A stretch of 64,000 bases of DNA from the NCBI GenBank assembly GCA_937903155.1, contig CALCZU010000119.1:18111-82110 (forward strand), written 5' to 3'. Made by a program: the position numbers and the translations under genes. Below the pieces are notes generated by a model. That model searched no databases, had not been told where the DNA came from, and worked only from the letters and a program-made list of their open reading frames with translations. How positions within the stretch are numbered: the stretch's first letter is position 1; the number at the start of each line of letters is the position of its first letter. Source of the DNA: an uncultured Bdellovibrionales bacterium. GTDB taxonomy: Bacteria > Bdellovibrionota > FAC87 > UBA2466. This document shows, in pieces, positions 17,740-26,990 of the stretch.

Positions 17740-18711
17740 CTAGGCGCTGCCACTAATCGTCTTTAAAATTTCAGGATCAAATTTTCCGTGCATGGTTTGC
17801 ATTTTTTCGATAGCAGATTGAGGACTCAGTCCCGGTTTGCCAGACGGCTTCTTGGAAATCATGGCATCATATACGTCTGCGATCGTACAAATCTTAGAGA
17901 AGGTGTGGATCTCTCTCCCTCTTAAATTTCGTGGATATCCGCGGCCATCGATACATTCATGGTGTTGCTTCGCGACTAGAACTGTTTCTGAAGGCGCGTC
18001 CATATACTCGAGAATTTCACTTCCCAGCTTAGGATGCGACTGCATTTTTTCGTACTCTTCATCGGTGAGTTGACCCGACTTATAAAGAAGTTCCACGGGG
18101 ACCGTAGAATTGCCGATATTGTGAACCAAACAGCTAAAGGAGAGAACACGAGCGTCTTCAAGGCTTAAGGTGAGTTTTTGAGCAATGGCGAGTGAGTAAA
18201 CCGCAACGTTGGTCGCATGACTTGCATAATAGATTTCTGATTGCTGATAGCGCTTTAAAATAAACGGTACTGTTTGCGGGTGTTGATAAACGAAATCGGC
18301 GAGTTTGATTCCAAGCCCTCGTAACTTGTGAACTGCATTTTTTTCAAGCCCCTTTGATTCTTCGAGATGTTTTCCGTAGGCTACTAGAAGTGTCCGCATA
18401 TTTTTTGCAATCACTCCTACTTCATCGGAATCGACGACACACATTCTCTCTAAGTAATCCAAAAAGACGGACCAATTATTTTTAGGAACCGAAACGCTAT
18501 CTCGATGCCTTTCAAGGCTCAAAACACGCTCTGCCGTCAGCACATCATTCACCGCTCTAAAACAAGTCCATTTCCCCGCGACTTTAATATACAGAGGAAA
18601 CGGGAGCGGAACTCCCAATGGAATCGCCTCTAAGGGGACCGAAACATATTCCTCCTCAGGCAAAAAATGGATGCCAAGCTGTGCGTCAGGGTGCGAATTT
18701 TCGGGGTGCAT
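17740..18711 (-). CDS. HD-GYP domain protein with degenerate HD motif
   Basis: HD-GYP proteins hydrolyse cyclic di-GMP. The C-terminal half (from about residue 160) has the domain layout: H165, LLYKSGQLTDEEY, H226, HHE at 250-252, GRGYP ending at 260 and ADVYDAM. But the eponymous HD is HN (H197-N198 in VHNIGN), and the usual lysine after it is Asn, so a metal ligand is changed and catalysis may be lost. The N-terminal 140 residues form an unrecognised domain. It could be a c-di-GMP sensor or scaffold rather than an enzyme (inference). Confidence 0.88.
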   Translation of the reverse strand: MHPENSHPDAQLGIHFLPEEEYVSVPLEAIPLGVPLPFPLYIKVAGKWTCFRAVNDVLTAERVLSLERHRDSVSVPKNNWSVFLDYLERMCVVDSDEVGVIAKNMRTLLVAYGKHLEESKGLEKNAVHKLRGLGIKLADFVYQHPQTVPFILKRYQQSEIYYASHATNVAVYSLAIAQKLTLSLEDARVLSFSCLVHNIGNSTVPVELLYKSGQLTDEEYEKMQSHPKLGSEILEYMDAPSETVLVAKQHHECIDGRGYPRNLRGREIHTFSKICTIADVYDAMISKKPSGKPGLSPQSAIEKMQTMHGKFDPEILKTISGSA

Positions 18712-18771
18712 TGTCTAATTATAACATCTCCGCTTTTCAATGAAGCTGCGGCGTTCTAAATTACTCTCAAC

Positions 18772-20610
18772 ATGGCACTTGCCTACCACGAAGAAATTCT
18801 AAAGCGCATTAAAGAATGGCCTGTCGGTCCGGGCATTTACATTATGCGCGACGCCGACAAGAGAATTCTGTATGTCGGCAAAGCAAAAAACCTACGCAAT
18901 CGGATTCGCTCTTACTTTCAAAAGCTCGAAGGCCATTCGCCGAAAACTCAGACTTTGGTCAAACGGATTGCCGACGTCGAATTTACCGTCACAAATACCG
19001 AGTTAGAAGCACTTCTTCTTGAATGCAATCTCATTAAGAAGCACCGGCCTCGATACAATATCCGACTGAAAGACGATAAAAATTTTCCCTACGTGGCTCT
19101 AGATTTCACTCATCCCTACCCACAGTTTCGAATCACGCGAAAAGTGATTCCCAATCCAAAGACTCGTTACTTTGGTCCCTACAGTGCAGGGGTCAATGAA
19201 ATTAGCCGATTTCTCTTAAAAACTTTTCAAATCCGAGACTGTTCGGATTCGAAATTTAAGAGCCGAACCCGACCCTGTTTAAATTATGAAATCGGAACGT
19301 GCACCGCTCCCTGTGTAGATTACGTCAGTAAAGAAGACTACACTAAGCAGATCGACGAAGCGATTCTGTTTTTAAAAGGGAAAAAGAAAGAACTTCTTTC
19401 GACTTTTAAAAAAGAGATGGCACAAGCTTCCGAAAATCTCGAATATGAAAAAGCGAAGGGCTTCAGAGACAGGATTCGCGCGGTCGAAAAGATTACTGAA
19501 AAACAAAATGCTGTCCTCACCGAGAAGCTCAAAGACATCGATATTGTGGGCGCGTATATCACGCCCGACAGAATCTGTATTGTCGTCTTATTCGTTCGAT
19601 CCGGTTTTTTAACGGGTCGAAAAGTGGAAAAAGTTCCTCTTGTTTTAGATTCGAGCGAAGAGACCATTCGATCTTTTCTTGAACAGTACTACTTAATGAA
19701 TTTAATTCCAGACGAAGTCTGGCTGGCGAACGATTTTCCTGATCGAGATATTCTCGAAACTTTTCTCACAAAAAAAACTCAGAAGAAAGTTCAGATTCGG
19801 ATTCCTCGAAGCGAAAAACCCTTAAGGCTTCTTGGGATGGCCTATGAGAATGCAAAACTCATCTTCTTAGAAGATGAAAAGAAAGCTCAAGTCTCAGCCA
19901 CTCTCGAACTTCAAAAAATTTTGGGACTCAAAGAGCCGCCTGAAGAAATCGAAGGAATCGACGTTTCAAACTTCCAGGGTCAGCAACCTGCAGTCGCTTT
20001 GGTCCACTTCACCGAAGAACGTCCGTTTAAAAATCGATACCGAGTTTACCATCCGAAAACTGTTGAAGGACAAGATGATTTCGCAATGATTTATGAGACG
20101 GTAACCCGGCGTCTTCAAGACAGTGAAAATCCGCCACCCGATCTTTTTATGATCGACGGTGGCATCGGACAACTTCGATCCGCCATGAAGGCCATGGACG
20201 ATCTCAACATTCAAATCCCCGTCTGCTCGCTTGCAAAATCGAGAACTCATAGCGCATTCACCCGCAAAGAAGTCGAAAAAAGCGAAGAACGCATTTTTGT
20301 GCCTAATCGAAAAAATCCGATCGTTTTAAGAGAAGGAACACCTGCCTTGATGCTTTTGCAGCAAGTCAGAGACGAAGCGCACCGCTTCTCGGTGAAAAAT
20401 CACCGCATTCGAAGAAATAAGCGAACGTTTAAAGAATCGAGCCTTACCGATATTAAAGGACTGGGAGAAGTCTCTCGTAAACAACTTTTGGAACACTTCG
20501 GAAGCATCGAAGCTATTAAGAAGGCTTCGATCGAGGATCTTCTAGAAACCGGCATTCCGCACCCCGTAGCCACTCGAATCAAAGAAGCCTTTTCAGACGA
20601 AGAGGAATAA
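18772..20610 (+). CDS. uvrC: Excinuclease ABC subunit C
   Basis: UvrC makes both incisions in nucleotide excision repair. In order: GIY-YIG nuclease (GPGIYIMRDADKRILYVGKA), a cysteine cluster CLNYEIGTCTAPCVDYVS, UVR motif (EYEKAKGFRDRIRAVEKI) for UvrB contact, the RNase H-like C-terminal nuclease (GIDVSNFQGQ, FMIDGGIGQL, RDEAHRFSVKNHR) and a terminal helix-hairpin-helix pair (IKGLGEVSRKQLLEHFGS). Length 612 aa is normal. It diverges from the HD-GYP gene with 60 nt between them. Confidence 0.98.
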   Translation: MALAYHEEILKRIKEWPVGPGIYIMRDADKRILYVGKAKNLRNRIRSYFQKLEGHSPKTQTLVKRIADVEFTVTNTELEALLLECNLIKKHRPRYNIRLKDDKNFPYVALDFTHPYPQFRITRKVIPNPKTRYFGPYSAGVNEISRFLLKTFQIRDCSDSKFKSRTRPCLNYEIGTCTAPCVDYVSKEDYTKQIDEAILFLKGKKKELLSTFKKEMAQASENLEYEKAKGFRDRIRAVEKITEKQNAVLTEKLKDIDIVGAYITPDRICIVVLFVRSGFLTGRKVEKVPLVLDSSEETIRSFLEQYYLMNLIPDEVWLANDFPDRDILETFLTKKTQKKVQIRIPRSEKPLRLLGMAYENAKLIFLEDEKKAQVSATLELQKILGLKEPPEEIEGIDVSNFQGQQPAVALVHFTEERPFKNRYRVYHPKTVEGQDDFAMIYETVTRRLQDSENPPPDLFMIDGGIGQLRSAMKAMDDLNIQIPVCSLAKSRTHSAFTRKEVEKSEERIFVPNRKNPIVLREGTPALMLLQQVRDEAHRFSVKNHRIRRNKRTFKESSLTDIKGLGEVSRKQLLEHFGSIEAIKKASIEDLLETGIPHPVATRIKEAFSDEEE

Positions 20611-20683
20611 ATAGGCTATTTTGCGTCGCGGCTCAAGTAACATTACCCGTCATCGCTCATCCAACGGTAAAATATAAACACCT

Positions 20684-20717
20684 GTCATTGCGAGGAGCGA
20701 AGCGACGAAGCAATGAC
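20684..20717. repeat. Dispersed palindromic repeat, family 1, copy B
   Basis: One complete unit beginning GTCATTGCGAGGAGCG and ending GAAGCAATGAC; the terminal 7 bases are complementary. It lies in the 172-base gap between uvrC and the DUF2334 gene. Confidence 0.85.
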
Positions 20718-20782
20718 TGCTGTTTAGTAGTTCTCACTCTTATCCCCTCAACTTAAAAATAAATCCTCTTTAGGAGATTCGT

Positions 20783-22531
20783 ATGAATCGTGTCTCGATC
20801 TGTATTCTTCTCTTACTCACCGCTTTTTCAAACGCTTATTCAAAATCGGGTGAAAAATGCATTAATATTTTTTATGACCGCGGCCCGGAGACTTTGAGTG
20901 AAGGTCGCGAGAATGCGAAAATGCTGCAGAATCTGATGGGGCATTTTCCTCATATCATTCAGGTGGTCTCTTCTGTCGAAAATTATCAAAAAGGCCGAAT
21001 CGAAGAATGCTCGAGCGCCATTTATCTGGGCACTCGTTATGACAACCCTCTTCCGAAAACTTTTTTGGATGACGTTTCAGTGACTAAAGTTCGTTTTGGT
21101 TGGACGGGATACAATCTCTCGCAGCTCGGAGACGACAGAATCCAAAATACGTTCGGAGTTAAGTATCTCGGACAGTCCGTACTCGACACACAACACTTAG
21201 ACGCTAAAAAGCGACCGAGCTTTTATCGCCATATCACTTATAAAGGACAAGAGTTTGAAAAGTATGGGGAGACAAATTCCCAAACGGGGGCCCTCGACTC
21301 AGCCCACGAAATGGCGCTTCTCACTTTAAAAACTGCGACGATTCTCGCGACGGCAAAAAATAAAGTCACACACAAAGAAACTCCTTATGCCGTCCGCAAA
21401 TCCAATAAGTGGTATTTCACAGACAATCCTTTTTCTTACACTCAATACGGAGACCGCTACCTAATTTTTTCGGATGTTCTATTTGACATCTTAGATGAGA
21501 AACCACGCTCTCAGAAAAAGCACGCTCTTATCCGATTCGAAGACATTCACGCGAAACAGCCCGTCTGGGCACTCAATAAGCTTCTCGAACTCGCTTCAAA
21601 AGAAAAGATCCCCTTTGCCCTTTCGCTTATCCCTGTTTTCAGAGATCCTTACTATGCGCTCGTTCCCAATAACGAAAAACCCTACCTCGAAATGGATCAA
21701 GTTCCCGCCTTTAGAGATTTCATCGCAAAGTCCAAAAATCTCAATGTTACTTTTCTCTACCATGGAGTGACTCACCAAAGTGATCTCTATAAAAACCCCT
21801 CTGGAACTTCTGCCGTTGACTGCGAATTTTGGGACTGTGTGAAAAATCGACCGTTAGCGAACGAAGAGCCTTTAGCCATTGTTTCGAGACTTGAAAAAGG
21901 TTATCGCATCTTAACCGATCTCTCAGCAACCCCTTCTGCATGGGTAACGCCCCACTACGCCGCTTCTGAAATGGCAAATCAAGTCTTCAGCCAGATCTTT
22001 GATTGGTCCGTCGGTCAACTGTCTTATTACTCTTCAGAAGTCAGTCAGAGTCACAAACTTCCGGCCGAGTTAAGTTTTGATGCGTCTGGAATGGACGGCG
22101 AAGGAAAGCGAGCAGATTATTTTTCGGATTTAAGAATTAACGATCCGGGAAATATCTTTCTCTCTGGACAGTTTTTTCCCTATGAAATTTTTGGCGATGT
22201 GAGAGGGATGCGAATTGTTCCGGAGAGTATCGGTTATATTCAACCTCAAGCGTCTGAGCTCGATGAGACCGCAACCACTGTTGAATCTCTCCTTGTAAAC
22301 ATCAAACGCATGTCCGTCATCCGAGATGGTTGGGCATCGATGTTTATTCACCCGAGCCTCCTGCAAACAGTCCAGGACGGCGGCATTGCAGTAACGCAAG
22401 GTGACACAACTAAACTTGAAAAACTGATTCGTGAAACAAAGAAATTGGGATTTGAATTTGTCGATCTGCAAGATTGGATGACGCTGCAATCCGCCGAAAA
22501 AGTCGAAGACGCGACCGAAATTGAAGAGTGA
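20783..22531 (+). CDS. Exported DUF2334 polysaccharide-deacetylase-like protein
   Basis: The 582-residue protein has a signal peptide (MNRVSICILLLLTAFSNAYS), an N-terminal half with alternating alpha/beta segments (residues about 25-230), and a DUF2334-like barrel with ALIRFEDIHAKQPVWAL, IPFALSLIPVFRDP, VTFLYHGVTHQ and SAWVTPHYAAS. These Asp/His-containing strands correspond to the metal-binding positions of NodB-type deacetylases. Probably acts on an extracellular or envelope polysaccharide; the substrate is unknown. GGAG lies 6-7 nt before the start. The next gene follows after 20 nt, so they may be co-transcribed. Confidence 0.78.
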   Translation: MNRVSICILLLLTAFSNAYSKSGEKCINIFYDRGPETLSEGRENAKMLQNLMGHFPHIIQVVSSVENYQKGRIEECSSAIYLGTRYDNPLPKTFLDDVSVTKVRFGWTGYNLSQLGDDRIQNTFGVKYLGQSVLDTQHLDAKKRPSFYRHITYKGQEFEKYGETNSQTGALDSAHEMALLTLKTATILATAKNKVTHKETPYAVRKSNKWYFTDNPFSYTQYGDRYLIFSDVLFDILDEKPRSQKKHALIRFEDIHAKQPVWALNKLLELASKEKIPFALSLIPVFRDPYYALVPNNEKPYLEMDQVPAFRDFIAKSKNLNVTFLYHGVTHQSDLYKNPSGTSAVDCEFWDCVKNRPLANEEPLAIVSRLEKGYRILTDLSATPSAWVTPHYAASEMANQVFSQIFDWSVGQLSYYSSEVSQSHKLPAELSFDASGMDGEGKRADYFSDLRINDPGNIFLSGQFFPYEIFGDVRGMRIVPESIGYIQPQASELDETATTVESLLVNIKRMSVIRDGWASMFIHPSLLQTVQDGGIAVTQGDTTKLEKLIRETKKLGFEFVDLQDWMTLQSAEKVEDATEIEE

Positions 22532-22551
22532 TTCTGTGATAAAATAGGAGC

Positions 22552-25464
22552 ATGAAAAATATCTATTTTTTGTGCGTTCTACTTTTATTAGCCGGGTGTT
22601 CCAGTTCGGATGACGGAGGTGCCGCCCCAAAAGAAACGCAGAATCTCTCCGGCGCTTTGAGTATTATGGGAGAGGGTGAAACAACTCCTTCGGTATTTTA
22701 CGATTTTGGATCTCGCATCTCGGCCACCCAAAATAAAGTGGCCTTCATCGTGAAGAATACCACGCAGTCGGTGGTTCAAGACATTCAACTCACCTCAACG
22801 AATCAGAGTTTTCAGTTAAGTTCAAATGCTTGCCCTGCGGCATTAGGCGTTTCGGCATCTTGCAGAATTGAAATGAATTTCATTCCTGAAAACTCAGGAA
22901 GCTACGCCGGAAATATCATTGCGAACTACACGATTGGGAGCTCGGCAGGTTCTTCTTTGAGACGGATTAAAGGCGAAAGTAAAAAACGCGCCCTTCTCAC
23001 TATCGACAAATCGATTTTGAGCTTTGAAAATTTGGCACTCCCTGCACAGCAATCTATCCCTATCCTTGTGAAAAACTTGGGTGAGATACCGGCTGAAAAT
23101 TTTACTTTAAGCACCTCTGCGCTTCCTTTAACTGTGCCCTACTCGACGTGTGGAACATCCATTCTGCCGGGTAGTTCTTGCACCCTAAATTTCCAATTTC
23201 AGTCGTTTCTAGTCACCAGCGGGTCGGTGACTCAAGTATTTCAATACTTTGATGGCGTCTCCACCAACCAAACAAGTATTGTTTTGAATTACTCGACGAC
23301 TAATGGAAGTTTTAACGTTGCAAAAGGAATGGACCTTCCCGTCTTTGCGATAGAAACTTCAAATAACGGAAATGTTTTTGTGGGCGGATCTTTTACGAGC
23401 TTCGCCGAGAAGAAAGCAGGACACGCGCTCAAATTTTTTGGTTCGCTTTCCATCGACACTCTCTACCCCGTTGAAACAGGTTTCAATGGTGATGTTTTAG
23501 CAATAGGGACGGTCGCCGATAAAACTTATTACGGGGGAAAATTTTCAACGTTTAATAACGGCTTGGCTTCGCACTTAGTGCGACTCGATGCAAATGGAGT
23601 GATCGATCCGTCCTTTGATATTGGAACCGGCTTTGATGGAAACGTGCATTGCCTCGCAATCGATTCCAATGGCAAACTACTTGTCGGCGGAGATTTTCAA
23701 AACTTCAATGGAACTCAGGCCCCTCTTTTTATCCGTCTGAATCCGGATGGCTCTATCGATAACAGTTTTGTCTTAGGAACCGGATTTACCGGAACTGCCG
23801 TCTACGCCATCGGTATTGACTCCAATGACAAGATCCTTCTGGGAGGAAGTTTTTCAAATTACAAAGGAAGTGCCGTTCAGAATCTGGTTCGCTTGAGTTC
23901 CGCAGGAACCATCGATGCCACGTTTATCACTTCGACCGCCACCGACGGAGCGATTCTTACGATTCTAGTCGAAGCAAACGACGGGATGTATTTAGGAGGA
24001 GAGTTTACTTCATTTAAAGGAAGTTCTTCGCCCCGGATCGTACGACTGACAAGTAACGGAAATAAGGAACCGCTTTTTAACGTCGGAACAGGTTTTAACT
24101 CCACCGTGAGAACCCTTGAAGGCTCGGATTCAGATATTAACTTTCTGTACGTAGGCGGCGATTTTACAAGGTACCAGACGACAACGATTCATTCGATCGT
24201 AAAGTTAGATCCGCTAGGTGCCATCGATAATAATTTTGTACAGGGAAATGGCTTTTCAGACTCTGTCAAAAAGATTAAACGCTTAAGCGACGACACGCTT
24301 CTTGTCGGCGGCAACTTCCATTCCTACAGCATCAAATCGGTGAACCGACTGGCACATTTGACTTCGAATGGCTCTTTTATTCCCACTTTTAACGAATATG
24401 CGGGCGTCGTCGGTAAAGTAAGTACCTCGCTGCCGCTCACCGACGGAAAAGTTCTCGTCGCCGGAGAACTGACTCGTGTTTCTGCGGAAACCGCCCCCAA
24501 AGTTGCCCTTTTAAGCATGCACGGTGAAAGCGACACTTCGTTAGATACCGGGGCAGGTTTCGATGCTTCCGTCGTTGCGCTCATTGCATCTCCCTTCAAA
24601 GCCAATGCTTATCTTTTGGGCGGGCAATTCACTCAGTACAATACCCAAACAAGACAAAAACTCGCGCAAGTCTTTTTAGATGGTTCGCTCGATACTTCGT
24701 TTAATATCGGTACAGGCTTTAATGGAAGTGTGAATACGCTTCTCGCAAAACCCGATAGCGTCTATGTCGGCGGTCAATTCACAACCTATCAAGGCGCGAC
24801 TGCCTTCGGTTTGATTCGTCTGAAATCTACCGGCGGTGCCGACTCTGCGTTTGTTACGGGTACAGGTTTTACAGGAATCGTTTGGGCGCTAGCTGAGGCT
24901 TCAAACGACAAGATCTATGTCGCAGGCGATTTCACAAACTATAACGGCACCCCAGTGCAAAACATCGTTCGATTGAATGCAGACGGTTCACTCGATTCGA
25001 GTTTTGCGTTCGGATCAGGTTTCAATCTCCCTATTTGGACGATTGCAACCGATAGCAGTGGCAACCTTTACGCCGGTGGAGATTTCAGTACCTATCAAGG
25101 AACGGCTGCGGAAGGGCTTATCAAAATCAAACCCGATGGATCGATCGATTCCACTTTCTCTGTCGGAAGCGGTTTCGATGGAAGCGTCAATTCGATTGCG
25201 GTTGCAAACGACGGAGCCGTTTACGCGACGGGTTCGTTCACGCACGTACAGGGCAACGCTTATCGCTATCTTGTAAAATTAAAACCGACAGGGGCAATCG
25301 ACCCTCTTTTTACGCTCACCTCAGGACTGAATGCCGAAGGATGGACGGTTAAATTTGCAAAGGACGGTTCCGACGATATTTACGTGGGAGGCTCGTTTAC
25401 TTCTTACAACAGTGTGACTACCGATCATTTCATTCGGCTCTCGAAAACCGGAGCTCTTGAATAG
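22552..25464 (+). CDS. Giant lipoprotein: two Ig-like domains plus delta-60 beta-propeller repeats
   Basis: The 970-residue product has a lipoprotein signal (LLLLAGCSSSD; lipidated Cys at residue 16). Residues about 30-245 hold two ASH/choice-of-anchor-type beta domains, each with a cysteine pair (SSNACPAALGVSASCRIE; STCGTSILPGSSCTLN). From about residue 255 there are roughly thirteen blades of about 50 residues, each carrying a variant of FNIGTGFNGSV and a YVGGxFT strand. These are delta-60 repeats and probably fold as one or two propellers. Serine at +2 after the lipid Cys favours outer-membrane sorting by the E. coli rule. Function unknown; adhesion or surface binding is a guess. Confidence 0.85.
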   Translation: MKNIYFLCVLLLLAGCSSSDDGGAAPKETQNLSGALSIMGEGETTPSVFYDFGSRISATQNKVAFIVKNTTQSVVQDIQLTSTNQSFQLSSNACPAALGVSASCRIEMNFIPENSGSYAGNIIANYTIGSSAGSSLRRIKGESKKRALLTIDKSILSFENLALPAQQSIPILVKNLGEIPAENFTLSTSALPLTVPYSTCGTSILPGSSCTLNFQFQSFLVTSGSVTQVFQYFDGVSTNQTSIVLNYSTTNGSFNVAKGMDLPVFAIETSNNGNVFVGGSFTSFAEKKAGHALKFFGSLSIDTLYPVETGFNGDVLAIGTVADKTYYGGKFSTFNNGLASHLVRLDANGVIDPSFDIGTGFDGNVHCLAIDSNGKLLVGGDFQNFNGTQAPLFIRLNPDGSIDNSFVLGTGFTGTAVYAIGIDSNDKILLGGSFSNYKGSAVQNLVRLSSAGTIDATFITSTATDGAILTILVEANDGMYLGGEFTSFKGSSSPRIVRLTSNGNKEPLFNVGTGFNSTVRTLEGSDSDINFLYVGGDFTRYQTTTIHSIVKLDPLGAIDNNFVQGNGFSDSVKKIKRLSDDTLLVGGNFHSYSIKSVNRLAHLTSNGSFIPTFNEYAGVVGKVSTSLPLTDGKVLVAGELTRVSAETAPKVALLSMHGESDTSLDTGAGFDASVVALIASPFKANAYLLGGQFTQYNTQTRQKLAQVFLDGSLDTSFNIGTGFNGSVNTLLAKPDSVYVGGQFTTYQGATAFGLIRLKSTGGADSAFVTGTGFTGIVWALAEASNDKIYVAGDFTNYNGTPVQNIVRLNADGSLDSSFAFGSGFNLPIWTIATDSSGNLYAGGDFSTYQGTAAEGLIKIKPDGSIDSTFSVGSGFDGSVNSIAVANDGAVYATGSFTHVQGNAYRYLVKLKPTGAIDPLFTLTSGLNAEGWTVKFAKDGSDDIYVGGSFTSYNSVTTDHFIRLSKTGALE

Positions 25465-25485
25465 CACAGAGTTTTTCCGTATAGT
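25457..25485 (+). promoter_or_regulatory. Sigma-70 promoter inside the end of the lipoprotein gene
   Basis: TTGAAT (25457-25462) and TATAGT (25480-25485) are separated by exactly 17 nt. Transcription would begin near 25491-25493, only about 6-8 nt before the ATG at 25499, giving a leaderless or nearly leaderless mRNA for the SUI1-like factor. Confidence 0.6.
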
Positions 25486-25498
25486 CGCGCCTGTATTT

Positions 25499-25858
25499 AT
25501 GAGCGAGAATAAATTAGTTTACTCAACCGATCCGAAATTGAATCAAGAATGTCCGAAGTGTAAGGAAAAGATCTCCGAATGTACCTGCGCTCAGGAGACT
25601 CCTTTAAAATCCTACAACTTCGTTGCACACTTACGAATTGAAAAACAGGGGCGTGGAGGAAAGACCGTCACCGTGATCGATTCCTTGCCGAAATTAAATA
25701 TTTTTCTAAAAGATCTGACCAAGACTTTAAAAAACAGTTGCGGTTCTGGCGGAACCTTCTCAATGAAAGGCAAAGAAGGAAAAATCGAGATCCAAGGTGA
25801 TAAACGCGAACAAATTCGAAAAATCCTGACGGAAATGGGAATCCGATCCAAAGGCTGA
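25499..25858 (+). CDS. eIF1/SUI1-like translation factor (YciH family)
   Basis: The 119-residue protein carries a C-terminal SUI1 domain: EKQGRGGKTVTVIDSL, LKDLTKTLKNSCGSGGTF and GDKREQIRKILTEMGI, the conserved elements of eIF1 and bacterial YciH. An N-terminal cysteine cluster CPKCKEKISECTC suggests a small zinc ribbon. The start ATG 25499 is chosen over an upstream in-frame codon at 25457 because the latter is inside the -35 box. There is no Shine-Dalgarno upstream. YciH is thought to influence start-site selection; its role in bacteria is incompletely known. Confidence 0.88.
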   Translation: MSENKLVYSTDPKLNQECPKCKEKISECTCAQETPLKSYNFVAHLRIEKQGRGGKTVTVIDSLPKLNIFLKDLTKTLKNSCGSGGTFSMKGKEGKIEIQGDKREQIRKILTEMGIRSKG

Positions 25859-25862
25859 AAAA

Positions 25863-26948
25863 CTAGAGGGCGACTCGAATCATCGCCGCAGCACCGATCG
25901 TCTTGTTACTTAAGGCGTGTCCTTCCACGACGACTTTTAAAACCGCTAAATTCAGTTGAAGCCCCCCGAATCCACGGGCGGTAACAAGACTAGGTTTACC
26001 CGAGATTCCATTTTCTAAATTCAGACTCGAATTTGCAGAGAATAAGTTTCCTCCTCCGGCTTGAGTCGAAGCACTGGCAGTAACGGGTCCGGAGGCCGAA
26101 CCTTTGAGAGCGGTCGAGCCTACATTGAAGTCAACACCGCCCCCCGCGAAGAGCGAAAACGCATAGAGGAAATTTACATTGCTTGAGATCTCGAGCGGAA
26201 AATTTAGATTCCAAGAATCGATTCCAAACGAATAATCCATATCGACATTGACCGAAGCCGTTTGCCCGTTCACGGTGGTGGTGGTCGATTGTTTAATATT
26301 TGCGGCGTAAAGGAGCGAGTTGTTACCGTAATTTACCCCCAAGCTCGCATCTAAACCTCCCCAGCCAAAAAAGTGATTTCCCTTTTTTTCGATGATTTTG
26401 TATTGGGCATTAAAACCAAAATTCGTCAGCCCTACTGTCGCTTTATCCATCGAGTAGGAAAATCGGCTGCCATTGATATAAAGCATCAACTTTTTTCCAT
26501 CGATAAAACCAATTTTTGAAATTCCTAACTTTGAAGCGTTCACACCAATCGAAAGTGAAGCTTGCCCTGCGGCTCCCGCACTTGGGAAACTGTTATTGGT
26601 TTCAAATGCTCCACTATTTAAAGAATAAGTATTTCCTTGCGCGAGAATTCCAACACTAAATTTTTGGGGATTTGAGGCTCTATCCACAATCAAAGCATTC
26701 GAATTTGACGCATTGGCTTCAGCCATTGCCGAGACAAACGTCTGTTGGCTCGCGTCCGAGAGAAACGTCGTATTAATCGTGTTTTCGATTTGGTCCGCTG
26801 CAGAATTGAGCGCGGTGAGCACTGCATTCTGATTCGGATCATTGGGATCGAGATCCGATGTCCGATTGACGATCTGAAAAGGGTCGGTACTTGCAAGACA
26901 AAGCGATTGGAAGAAGAGCAAAGCGAGACATGAGAACAATTTTTTCAT
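25863..26948 (-). CDS. Probable outer-membrane or surface protein, unknown family
   Basis: The 361-residue protein has a signal peptide (MKKLFSCLALLFFQSLCLAS) and then a helical stretch, followed by Gly/Ser/Asn-rich amphipathic strands (KKLMLYINGSRFSY, NHFFGWGGLDASLGVNYG, WNLNFPLEISSNVNFLYAF, FGGLQLNLAVLKVVVEGHAL). The last residues, MIRVAL, do not show the usual terminal aromatic of a barrel. A beta-barrel or beta-rich secreted protein is inferred. It is cysteine-poor and has no recognised family motif. Its 3' end is 5 nt from the converging SUI1-like gene. Confidence 0.7.
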   Translation of the reverse strand: MKKLFSCLALLFFQSLCLASTDPFQIVNRTSDLDPNDPNQNAVLTALNSAADQIENTINTTFLSDASQQTFVSAMAEANASNSNALIVDRASNPQKFSVGILAQGNTYSLNSGAFETNNSFPSAGAAGQASLSIGVNASKLGISKIGFIDGKKLMLYINGSRFSYSMDKATVGLTNFGFNAQYKIIEKKGNHFFGWGGLDASLGVNYGNNSLLYAANIKQSTTTTVNGQTASVNVDMDYSFGIDSWNLNFPLEISSNVNFLYAFSLFAGGGVDFNVGSTALKGSASGPVTASASTQAGGGNLFSANSSLNLENGISGKPSLVTARGFGGLQLNLAVLKVVVEGHALSNKTIGAAAMIRVAL

Positions 26949-26990
26949 ATAAAAATTGTCCCATTGGTTTAAGAAAATGACAAACGACCC

